A stretch of DNA of 64,000 bases from Heterodera schachtii (Eukaryota > Nematoda > Chromadorea > Rhabditida > Heteroderidae). The notes beneath the pieces were generated by a model. That model did no database searches and had not been told where the DNA came from. It worked only from the letters and a program-made list of their open reading frames with translations. This document shows positions 22,701 to 35,700 of this stretch, one piece after another. The number at the start of each line of letters is the position of its first letter. Within the stretch, counting starts at the first letter, position 1. Both the position numbers and the translations under genes were made by a program. The stretch is from positions 419,197 to 483,196 of the forward strand of contig SIJG01000023.1 in NCBI GenBank assembly GCA_023374025.1, written 5' to 3'.

Positions 22701-25700
22701 TTGTCAATTTCAAATTGTTACGCCTAAATTAATTCATGGGAGCTAATTAATTAACTAATTGGGGCTGAATTAACCTAATTAAAATAACAAATTTTAAAAT
22801 ATTATTCAGAAATCCAGGGTTTTCGTGTCAATTCTGGACCTAGAGCTGGATTTTTTTGATATTTGACCATGACCTGGACTTGCTAACAAAACCCAGGAAA
22901 ATGCAAGTTGCCGAAAAATGGCCTGGACCTGGATCAAGGAAAAACTCAGGCCTGAATCTCTTAAAATTCACAAAATTTCTTTTTAAAAGGTTAAAATTTA
23001 TTATTTTTCAATAAAATTGTCCGCTTCCATTTGTTTATGCCTAATTAGTTCTTGCGCACTAATTAATTAATTGGGGCTAATTAACCAAACTAATTACACT
23101 GATTCATTCCCTATTTGATCACTAAAAATGATATGATCGGTGTGAAATGGCAAAATTTTCCCCTAAAAATTCAGCAAAAAATCGAGATTGACCCGTCCAG
23201 CTGGTGGAAAAAATGTCCAAAGGTAAATAAATTTTTTGGAATTTTTTTACCTAAAAATTTTCACCCAAAGGAATCCGCTGCTTACGAATTGGAATTGGCC
23301 ACCAAATTGACGGATCGGCTCAAATCGCTGATTTTGGCAGCCCACCCAAACATTGAGCAGACGCGGCATCCCGCCGCTGCACGAGCCGCGCACCGCCGCC
23401 ATGGCCACGGTGCAGGTGGAACAACAACACTAATTACAAGCAGTGAAAAAACAAATTTATACAATATTAAATAGGACATAAATAATTTTCATAATTTGAA
23501 AATATAATAATTTTTATGTCCAAATTTTTTTTTTGTCATCGATCTCAATTTTTCGCATTTATCAGTCTCGATTCTTGAATTAAAAAATTTCTCGTATATT
23601 TTTTGTGTGTCTCCTCCGTCTTCATTCTCTCATCAGTCTCGACCGGAATTTTCTCGGCTTTGACGATCTCTTTGGGTCAATTCTCGGGTCTCATGCCTCC
23701 CCCCCCCTCCGATTCTCGTTAAAAATGCCATGAAACCCATTTTTAAATATGCCATTTAACTAATGTTTTCTTAATTGGTGGTTTTAGGCCGAACATTGCA
23801 TCCATTTGGCCCATTTGGAGTCGCGCATTCCCTCGCGTTGGGTGCCCCGGGGCGCAATTGACGCCCGATTGGACGCTGTTGTGAAACGGATATTTGACAA
23901 GTGTGGTGGTGAAGACAGCAGCAGCAAATCATTATTAAAATAATAAAATTGAGAGAATTAATAAAAATAATTGCCACTTTTTTGAAATAATTTTATTTAT
24001 TTATTCGTTTATTTTTCAAATTTTAATGGCCAATTTAAATTTGTTTTTATTTAAAATTTTTTAATGAATTTAAAAATGTAAGAAAATCAAATGTTTTAGG
24101 ATTAATTCTTAATAATTTTTTAAATTAATTTCTATTAAGAAATTTTCGAAAAATTTGAGAAAATATTTATTTTTTTACTTTTTTAAATTTAATAAAAAAT
24201 AATAAATTATTTATATTTTTTAAAGAATTTAAAATTGGATTATATATTCTTTTAATAAAGATTTTTAATGATTAAATTATTTTGCATTTTCAAAAATTAA
24301 TTTTCTTTAAGAAATTTCAATAAAAATAAAAATTTTCAGAGATGAAATTCGGCAAAAAAGTGCCGGACTGTTTGTCCAATTCTATGGCCAATCAGGCTGT
24401 GGCAAAACTGCCGTGTTGTGCCGACTTTATCAGATGGTAAACAGAATCCAACCCCTCAAAAAATAGTTTTTTAAAAATTTTCGGTCCGCGACCAATTGGC
24501 CGCTAATGGCCAACCCAGCGCCAGTGCCGTCGACGCCGACGCGCCACCGGTGGTGGTGGCATTGGCACGGTTTGCGCACCTGACGGACGGCGCCGTGTTC
24601 ACCAACGAAATGCTCAGAAATGCATTTTTGACCGTAATACAATTTGATACAGTATACCAAGCCCCGGTTTTTGGGAAAATTTCCGGATTTTTTTCAAGGC
24701 CTGCAAATTGGAAAAGCCAAATGCCGAAACCACCGACGCATTCCTTGGCGCTTTTCAGCTCAGCGAAGTGTTGGCACAGGCCAAGGCATTGCTGGACGAA
24801 ATGCCGAAATTGCAGGTGAGTGGAGGAGAGAGAGTGTGCCAAAATTGGAAACCAAAAAATTGGTGATTTAAAAAAAATTTTTTTAAAATAATTTGGAATA
24901 TTTTTAAATTGTTTTTTTTCCTAAATAAAATTTGCAAATTCATTTATTAATGAAAATTTTTAGTTTAAAATAAAATATTCAAATTTAAAAAATTGTCATG
25001 AAAATATTTTTTGTATAATTATTTTTTGGGTATTAAATAAAATAAATAAATCAATTTATTTATTTTTAATTTCAAATAAAAAATAATTAATTTTAATTTT
25101 TTCTATTTTATAATTACACTTCCTTTGCCAGGTGCTGTTACTGCTTGACGACGTGCATTTGCTGCGATTTGGACGTGCACTCGGCCGCATGGACAACGCC
25201 TTACGAAAAGTGCCGCAAAAATAAAAATTACTATTTTTTATTTATTTTTCATGGCATTTTGTCTCTTTTTTCAAATTTATTTTTGGCATTTTCAATCAGT
25301 TATTTCCTCGCCTGCACATTGTCTGCACGTCCACCACTGCTCAACCAATGCTCGGCTTTCCTCGTTCGGTTGAACTGGTCGAAATCGCTGGGCCAACAGC
25401 TGAACAGGCAAATTGAATAATGAAAATTTTAGCAAAATAAAGAAAATTATATATTAAATGAAATTTATTTTATTTTCAACTATTTAAGCAAATACGAATA
25501 ATTTAATTTTCTAATGTAAAAAAAACACTTAATTATTTAACTTTTACTAAAAATAAATAAATAAATAAATCCCATTAATAATTTTTTCAAAATTTCCCGG
25601 CGGGCGTCGCAAAAAATTGGCTATAAATTATTATTTTTTTTTTTTTGAAATGTCCTTGAAAATCAACAATTTTTCCCCTTACGTCCTTGGAAATCCGATT

Positions 25701-26662
25701 ATCGGTCCTTTAAATCGCGAACTTTTGCCGATGGAAGGATAAGCGCTCTTCTGTTCATGAAATTAAATTAATCCATTATTAATAATTAATCAATTAAATT
25801 ATTCCATTTCACTACTCCATTTGTAGGCCATTGGCATTCTGTCCGATCCCAAAGTGCCGTCGTTGTCCTCTGATCAGATCAGTGCGCTCCGTGCCGAGTT
25901 CAGCCGTGTTAGTGGCACCGCTGCTGCTGCTGCTGCGGATGGCATCGATTTGGTGCTGGGCGCAATTCAACGCGACGAACTGATGGCCGGGCACTCGGAG
26001 GTGTGGCACATTTGTTCATTATAGCACTCTGATCCATGGACGGTCCCAGGGGGGGGGGGTACGCCGCGGGGTACGTACCCCCCCCCCCCCCCCCCCAAGG
26101 CCCACCCGAAATTTTTAAGGAAAAAATAGTACTTTTGCTGAAATTTTTAGATTTTCCTTGGTGGTACCCCCTACCCCCCCCTCCCCAGACCTAACCTCTT
26201 ACCCAAATTTTACAAAAAATTTCAATAAATTTTCAAAAAACCCGACATTTTTTGACGAAAATCTCCTAAAAATGGCTCAAAATCGCAAAATTCGTCATTT
26301 TTTGGACAAAATTCGTTAACAAAGCGCATTAAAAAATGCAAAAATTTTCCCGGCGGCGCCTATCGGCACCGCCGGACTTCTTGTCCCCCAAAAGTTTTCT
26401 GGAAAACTGCCGCAAAAAAAGCGGAGTGAAAAGCAAAAAAAAAAAAAAAGTCGTCACCCGGGGGGGGGTGGGGGGTTGTACCCTCCCCCCCCCCCCAAAC
26501 CAAAAACCGAAATCCTGATCACTCGTGATTCGTGATCAAATAGCATGAAAGAAGATGACTGATCAATTCTGGCTTTTTGCCCCACAGCTGATTTAGAGAA
26601 GAGACCTTTTTTGGTGCCAATTTTTTAGCAAAAAAATTATAAGAAAAATTTGCAGCGATTTT

Positions 26663-26712
<50 letters not shown>

Positions 26713-29700
26713 GATGTTGATAAAAAACAGTAAATTCACCTTCAAACTTTGAATCCTTATTGAATTTTATCAGAGTTTTTTTCTTGAAAAATATCTAAAT
26801 TTGAAAAAAAAATTTAGACAGGGAGGGGGGGGGCGGGAGGCAACCCGCTCCCCGCCCGATCAAACTTTTGATCAGTACCAGGGCTGCACGCAATTACGGA
26901 TTACGGATTGCGGATTACGGGAAATTACGGGGTTTTTGGACCCCCGTAATTACGGATTACGGATTTCCGTAACTGAGAAAATCGCCGTAATTACGGATTA
27001 CGGATTTCCGTAATTGCAAATCCTGTTGCGTGCAGCCCTGATCAGTACGGAATAAATTGGTCAGTCAATTCAGACTTATTGAAAATGAAGAGGAACTGTT
27101 TTTGATCAAGATCGATTTTTTTGGCTAATTAGAAGAGGCAACAAATTCTAATCACTTACACCAACTTCACTTACATCGATTAGCTTTTTGATCATTAGCC
27201 ATATTCTGATCAAGCACCGATAAATCCTCATCAGTAAACCAGTTAAATTGATCATTTTCTGATCATTGTCTACAAAGTTTGATCAGTACACCACAATTTT
27301 ACACTGATCACTTTACCCGATCCGCCACAGGCGAGTGCCTCCATTGGTGCACGACTCGCGCGCGCGGAACAGCGCTGCGGTGGGGCGGACCCGGTGCGCT
27401 TGGTGTGCGAGTTCTTGTGCTGCGCACCATGCGGCCTGACGCGTGCCGAGCTGCTGGACGCGGTCCGCTTGCGCAACTTCACCGCCGGTTTCACGTTCGA
27501 GCCGCAGGACGTGCTGAATGCTGCACCGCTGCACGTGCTCAGGTGTGTGCCTCATAAAATTTCAAAAATTTTTAATTTTTGAAAATTTTTTAGGAATTTG
27601 GCACCATTGCTTGATTCTATGATGATGGACGGGCGCCGGGTGCTGTTTTTCCGCCACCATTCCATCGCTCAAGCGGCCAAACAGCGCTATTTGAGTGGGG
27701 GCGACGGAAATATTAATTAATTAATTAGTTAATTACAATAGGAATAGGGCAATTAATTAATTAATTAAATGGTCCAAAGGATTTGTTGAGGATTTGTTGA
27801 ATTGTATGGATCGGAATTTATCAAAATATGCGTTTGAAAAGCCGGATACAAAAAACAAAAAAATTAAATTTTGCGAAAAAGCAATTAATCGTAAAAGCCC
27901 ACACTAATTAACGGGTTTGTGTGGATTAAAACTCGAATTTTTAAATAGTATTTTCAAAAGCCAATGTATGTTGTTTTCATGTGGAGCCGACCGGCGCTAA
28001 AAGAAAAAATTCCTCTGATTAATTAATTAATTCATAATAAACAAATTATGTATAATGATACAAAAAATTAATGTGAAAAACCATCCAATTTTGGCAAGCA
28101 GCTTCTGCGGGCGAGATCAAGCTGGCCAACGAAACCATCGCGGCACTGTTCCGCGACGCGGACAACGCGGACGCGTCGGGGGCGGCGGCGGAGGACGCGG
28201 CCGCTGCGGTGGGCGCAGGCGGTGGAAGCGCGGAAGAGCGGGCGGCGGTGGCGGCCGCGGTGCTGCTGTTCCCGCGCCCCATCTCCAAGGAGGGCGGTGC
28301 CGGCGTCGACATTCGCCGAGTCTGTTTCTCTATCATTTTGTTTCTGTTCATGTAGGGGTGGTTTGACGCGGACAGAAAATTGACGCGCAAGCGTGACGCT
28401 TGAAAAAAGCGCTAGAAATTTTTCAATTTCAAACTTTCTAAGATTTTTTTTTTTGGAAAATTTTCAAAGTTAGAGGGAACGTCTCGTGCACCCGCTCGAG
28501 AGTCTCGGCATTGAGTGCCGCGTAAAGTGTGCCGGCCCGGTTTCTTTGGGAGTAGAGCAAAGTCCCGACCATTTCTAAGTCTATGTCTTCGAGGTTGAGC
28601 TGAGATAGAATTGAAGCTCCGACTCCCGAAAAATTTTGGGTTTCCGAAATTTTTTTGGGCCTCGAAATTCCATCCCTTGCCGTGCCGAGCCTCGTGTTTT
28701 TTTTTTCGTCTGGGTTTTCAAGGACAATTTTTACAGAACCCGTGAAATAAATGTACTGTATTTTTCAGGTGCGCTTCCATTGGTACTACTTGCTCTACAC
28801 TGGTACATCATCATCAGATTTACATTTAAAATACAAATATTAGGGCTAAGATTTTATGAAAATTTTAAATAATTCCGGATTAAATTGAGTCTTTTTTTTA
28901 AATTAAGCTTAATTAGATTGCTTTGTCATGGCATTTTATGCTAATCCACGCTTTTTTAAGATTTTTTTTCCAAAAAGCATAATTAAATGTTTTTGTTTCC
29001 AATTTGATTTTTGTCATTTAAATTTAATTGTATTTTTATTTACAAATTCAGCGATTTTGTTAATAATAAATAAAATAAAAAATTTATTTTTTAATGTTTT
29101 TATTTATTTATTTATTAGTAATTAATTAATTAGTTAATTAACCAATTAAAAGGCAATGTGGAGGCGTTGAAGAGTGAAACGTTGTGCTTTTTTGCCTATT
29201 TGGAAGCTGCTTTCCGCGCGTGCGGATTGGCACGCGTTTTGTCCATTTTTGAGGAGTGTCTGCAACAAATTTTGGACCATGACTTGCTCGTCATCTTCGA
29301 GCAGGTCAGTCATCATCACACAATCACACATTTTCTATCATTTAAAAAACCGAATTTTTATATGAAAATTTAATTTTATTAAAGCGATTTAATAAACAAA
29401 TTTTATTTATTTTCTTATTTTTAAATTTAATTAGTAAGAAATTTCGTTTTTTTGTTCAAAAATTTAATAAAAATTTTGTTAAATTCGAGACAAATTATTA
29501 TTAAAAAAAAAGAATTTTTAATTTTATTTTTTATGTCCAAAACAAAATTAAATATTTCAGAAAATAAACAGTAAAATTTAATTATTTTAATAAATATTTA
29601 TTTAATAGTAATGATTTTCTAAGAGTTTTCTTTTCTTTTTATTAATTAACATCTAAAAGTTGTTAATTGCCAAAAAACTTCTATATTCTTATCAAAAAAA

Positions 29701-32700
29701 TAATAATTTATTTTTTAAATGAAATTATTTATTTTTAAAATTATTATTTTAATTTAAATTTTAATTTAAATTAATTTTTAATTATTTTAGGTGCTTTTGC
29801 CCGGGATCCAAACACTGATCCGCGAGCCGCGACAATTTGTGTCCGAATTTTTGAACCGACTTCGGTACACCCGGTCCAAGAACAGTGTCCATCTGAACAT
29901 CCTCGTGGAACAGGCACAAAACAAAATGCCAATGAAAAAAAATACAAAAAATTCAAAAATTTTGTTAGGCGATGACTTACAAAACAAAATGCCAAAATGA
30001 AAAAAAAAAATTCAAATTATTGGTTAGGCGATGACGTGGACAGACAATTACTCGGACTCGTCACTGTTGGTGCCGTTGACCTGTTGGATTCCACCGCCCA
30101 AGATGAAGCAGGTGTACTGTTTGTACTATACACAAATTTACTGTATTTACCGTATAATTACTAAATTTTAATACGGTAATTCTTTACTGTGCTATGTCCT
30201 TGTTTAAAAACCATTAATTACAATGGGCGTTAATTAAAAAACCACCAAAATTAATTAAACACTTTGCTTATAATTTTGCTCTAAAGCCACCAAATTTTTA
30301 ATTTTTGATATTATTCGATAGCCCTAAATATTTATTTTCTATTAGCCTGAAAAATTCCAAAGAATTTCATTAACTTTCAAAAAAGTTAATGGCAAAAAGT
30401 GTGTGTGGAAAGCGAGATTTTCTGAGTTCTTTTGGCCATAATTTGTTTTTGAATGTTAACGAAATTTTTAGAAAATTTACAGTCTGATAGAGAACAATTA
30501 GGGCCATCAAATGATATTAAGAATTAAAAATTTGGTTGCTTTTGAGTAAAGTTGTAAATAATTTTTGGTCAAAATTTGTTTTTTTTTTAATAATTTATGT
30601 CCAAATTCTGCCATTTTTTGGTCCATATTTTCGAGATTTTATACACATGTTTTTGCAGCCCTAATACTGTAATAACACATCATAAATTTTGATACGGTAT
30701 TATTATTCTTACTGTATTCATAAATTTTAAAAAAATTAATTTAATTTCAGGTGCTTTCCTTCACTTTGTCCCAGTGGAAAATCTCCAAGTCGACCATTCT
30801 GCAGCCCACCCACAACCACCAGCATCTGCTGGTTGCCGGCAATGAGTTGGCGCCGGACTGTGTGAGAGGCGCCAAACAAATTTTTAAATTTTAAAAATTA
30901 GTTTTGAAATTTATTTCTTGGCATTTCGTTGCGTTCCATTCTCACAGATTTACATGTTTCACATTGCCTCACAATTGCTTGTCCGCACATTCGCTTCATC
31001 TGATCAGAAACAAGTAATGGAGAAGAAACAATTAGTTATTATTAAAAATTAATTTAAAAAATTAAAAACTTTTAAATTTAGTGGAAAATAATTAAATTAA
31101 TTAATATGAATATAAATAATGCATTTAAACTTCTGATAAAATAAAATAAAATAATAAATCATAAAATATTTAAATTTAATGAAATTTATTTAATTAATAC
31201 TTTTTAAAGATTTAATTATTACAATTAAAATCCCGATTTGAATTCACATTTAGCAAGTAATAATTCGATCTTTAAAAGTAATTTTCATTTTGAAAGATAA
31301 ATTTAAAAATCATAAAATCATAAAATAATTAAATTTTAATGGAAATTATTTTATTTTAAAAATTATAATAATAATCATAATAATATTATAATTTTTAATG
31401 TTTAAATAATACAATTTAAATCCTGGATTTTAATTTTAGCAACTAAAAATTCGCTTTTTAATTACTTTCTTAAATATTATTTTAAAATTAAAATAAATAA
31501 AACTCATTTCCCACCAAAAAAGGTCACTTCGTTGTGCGCATCGAAATGGCGCGACGGCGGCGACACGGTTCAGCAACACAACCAACACCATTTCTTTGTC
31601 AGCACATCAGCAGACGGAGCAGTCCGAGTGTGGAGCTTCACACAGGTGGAAAAACTTTAATTTTAAATTTAAATAAAAATATTAATTTTTTTTTAAATTT
31701 AAATCGATAATAAATTATTAATAATTTTGGTGCAAATATTACATTCATTTTTTGAGACAGAGAAAAAAATCTTAAAAAGTTTTTGATGCTGGAGACAAAC
31801 TTAAAGTCCACATTAGTCATTTAACATTAATTGTGGATAATTTTCAAAATAGCCGAGAAAATGGAGGGTCCAAAATTGCTGTTTTTTTTTTTTGAAATTT
31901 TCGGTTGTGATTTTTTAAAAAATCATAAAAATTCATTGAATTGACGGATTCGGATTCGTTTTTTTGAATTCAATGTAGAATAAGCTTGTCTAAAATACAG
32001 GCACTGGTGTCGAACATCGAACTCTCTCTTAATCATAGGTTTATAACACGGCAAATCCGGGTTTGGCAATTTTAATCCAAATCGGTTTAAAAAAAATTTC
32101 TCGGCATTATTTTAAAATTGGCCTCAATCTTTCAATATGATTTGGCTTTTAAATATTATAATTAGCAGCTTTCTCTCCAGCCAAAATGTATAATTAATTC
32201 ATTTTTAATTAGGTAATTAACTAATTATTGTTTAATTAATCAACTAATAATATTTTAATTAATTAGGCGCAATGTTTGAAAACTTTGCGCGCCTGCAGCG
32301 CGCGCATTCTGTGCTCCGTGCTCAGCAGTGACGACAAATGGATTGCGGTCGGCAGCGCGGATTCGTGTGCACGCGTGCTGCTGCTCGACAGCGGGCAGGT
32401 GACGCGCACATTCAAAGAGCACACAGGTAAAAAAAATAATTAATTAATTTAGCTTGAATTTAATGTGGAATTTTAATTATTAATTTAAATTTAATTTAAT
32501 TTTTATTTTTAAAAATTCATGGTTTACTTAACCAATTTAATTTTATAACTTAATAAATACTATTTAATAATTTAACTTAATTATCATTATAAAAAAGCAT
32601 TTAAATTTTAATAACTTAATCATTAATTAATTAATTAATAATTAAATTTTCAAATTATTAAAAATTAATTATTTCAAATTATAAATAAAAAATAAATAAA

Positions 32701-35700
32701 TAATTTGATTCAAATACAATATTAAAATATGTAATTTTAAATAAATTATAAAAAATAAATAAAATTAATTATCAAGGCCCTGTTGTCGGTTTGCAACTGT
32801 CTTCTGACAACACTCTTCTCGTCACCGGTTCTGGCGAATTTGTCGTCATGGTAAGGCCATAATTAGCTAATTAGTAAGGCAATAATAATTAGCTAATTAT
32901 CATTATTTTTATTTTATGAATTTCTTAAGGTTTGGGACATTGAAAAAGGCGAAATTGTTGTCCGATTACAAGGTGATTATTGTCTAGAATTAAATTTAAT
33001 TAATTAATTAATTTAATTACTTCATTAATTAGTTGGCTAATTAATCAATTACTTTTTGTCATTATTTAATTAATTAATTAGGGTAATTGTACTGAGCAAT
33101 TGCATTTTTAATTCATTAATCAATTACATTATTGTTTAATTAATTAGTTGCCTAATTAATCAATTAATTACTTTTTTCAATCCCTCTTTTTAGGTCTGAT
33201 GGCACCAGTCACTTGCTTGGCATTGACAAGGTGTTCTAATTAATTACACCCCATTTAAATTTTCTTTTTTTTCTGCTTTTCAAAAATTGGTAATTTTAAA
33301 TTTTATGTTTAAAAATAAAAATTCTTTTAAGCAATGACGCCTTTCTGGCGGTCGCGTGCGAGGACGAGACGCTGCGCGTCTTCTCCCTTGTTTCTGCGCA
33401 AGAGCTGCACGAACTGACCGGGCACGAGTACGTGTACGCACGCAGTGCAGCGCGCACACAAATTTATGCGCAAAAATCCCAATTTTTCTAGCAATTTTTG
33501 AATTGATCATATAAATTTCCAAATTTAGTTTGGCTTCTGCCGAATAAATTCCAATTTTACATAAATTTTTTGGCATTTTGCCTCTGCTTGCATTTGATCA
33601 CCGCACTCGCATGCACTCAGGTCACGCATCAATGCGTTGGTTGCGTCCGCCGACGACTGCAAGCTGTTCGCGGGCACACGTGGGCGCGTCATTGTCTACG
33701 ACATACACAACGGCCAGCTGCTGGAGGTGCTGCAGTGCGCGCTGGAGCGGCAACCGGTGGGCATTTATTGGTCGTGCAGAAATTTCAAAAAAAAATTTCC
33801 AAAATTCTTTAGGTCTCATCCGTGCGAATCAGTGATGATGATTCGTTTGTACTGGTCGCATGCGGCGATCGCATGTGAAAATTTAATCTATTTCTCTTTA
33901 ATATAAATTTAAAATTAGAAAAAATTAATAATAAATTTAAAATTAATTTTAATTTCAGAAAAATAAATTATTTTAAAAAATTAAGGGATTTAATAAATAA
34001 AAAATAAATTACAATTTTAAAAATTTTAAATGTGTAAAAATTAATATTTATAAAAATAGTTAAAACTGAATTAAAAAAAAATCACTTTGCAAAAATTTAA
34101 TGAATTTAATTGAAAAAAAATTGCAACATTAATATTAAAAAAATTTTTGTATTAAATTAGTAAAATAAAAAAATTTTATAAAAATGGTTTAGAAACTACA
34201 TAAAGTAAAATAGTTTTCGAGAATTAACTAAATCAAAATATGTTAATTAATTAAGTAATAATTACTGTTTTCATAAAATTAATAATCATTCTCTAATTGC
34301 TTTTTTAAAAATATAAAAATGAAATTAAAAATAATTTTTTGCATTTAAAATCAGTTAAATAATTCTTATAAAAATGGTCTAAAATTTAATTATGAATCGA
34401 AAATCGAATCAAAATTTGCTTAATTAATTAAATTAAATAACTGTTTTTTCCTAATTAACACTAATTACCACTAATTGATTGCTAAGTCACATGTGGGCGC
34501 TGGACAGCATTGAGCGCGACGTCGCCGCGGTGCAGCAGCACAAAATGGCAGCCGTGACGGTGGCGCCGCCGGAGTCGCCGTCCACCGCGGGACCAGCGCC
34601 AACGGCGTCGGAGGCGGTGCCAACCGCGGCGGGCGGCGGCGGCGGCACCGCGTTGACAAGCGTTTCATGTGTGCAAATTGCACCGGACGAAAAGGTGGCA
34701 CACCCAAATCAATTAAGAAATTAATTGATGCTTAAGCCTTTGTTGAGTCAAGAAATTTCTCGAGGATTTTTGGGTTTCTCAGTCTCGAGACGCGTGGGTT
34801 TTCTCAATTTTGAGGCTGTTTTTCGCGGGAGCAGCTCATTCCACTTCCTCCCCACCTCGAAATTAAAAAAAAAACTCTAACAGGAATTCATGAAAAAATC
34901 TTTGAATATTTTTTAAAAGAAAAATTTTAAGAAAAAGGCTTTTAAAAAATTTTGTTTTGAAAAATGTAGTGCGTGATTCATCAATTCATTTTTTAAAATT
35001 GCTGAAAAATTTTCTTAAGATTTTTTTCTTGAAATTTTGGGTGGAAAACAACGGTGGGGGCGGGGGAGGGGGGGGGGGGGGGTGCGTAGTGCACCTAATT
35101 ACGAGTCTCGAGATAAATTATTCTTACGGTTCTATGGGGTTTTTTTTGTCAGTCTCGAGTTTAATCACGGTCACGAGAATCGATTAAAAAAATTTTCAAT
35201 TTGGCATAGCTGCGCTAATCAAAATCTCCGCGCGCATTTTCAGAGTGCCGGCTGCGGGACGGCGGATGGCATCGTGGCATTTTGGGACTTGGACGTGTGC
35301 CAATGCATGTGGACAAGCAATGCGCAGCGCAACGGTGCCGTAAGCGCGCTGTGCTTCAGCTCCGACTCCTTTCTGTTGCTCAGCGGCAGTGAACAGGGTG
35401 AACTGCTTGAAAAAGTTGATGACCAATATAATCTGATCACTGATCAGGCCTTGAAGACTGATCAGAAAAGTTTTTACAAGTGATCAGTCAAAGGGGATAT
35501 GAGCCCCCCTTCCCTCGGATCAGTTGATCAATTCCCCCCCCCCCCCCCCCATAAATTTCAAAAAAATATTTTTGGAAAAAATTTTCAGCGTTCTGAAAAA
35601 ATTTCTCAAAGAAAACACTTAGATACAAATTTTTGCTCAGTTTCTAAGTTCCATTTTGATCAGTTGGATGGTCGGGTCTGACCTTCGCTAGCCCTATTCC

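Noticed and set aside
23282..23479. Minus-strand frame over the NACHT-WD40 exon
   Set aside because: Antisense shadow of a GC-rich coding exon.
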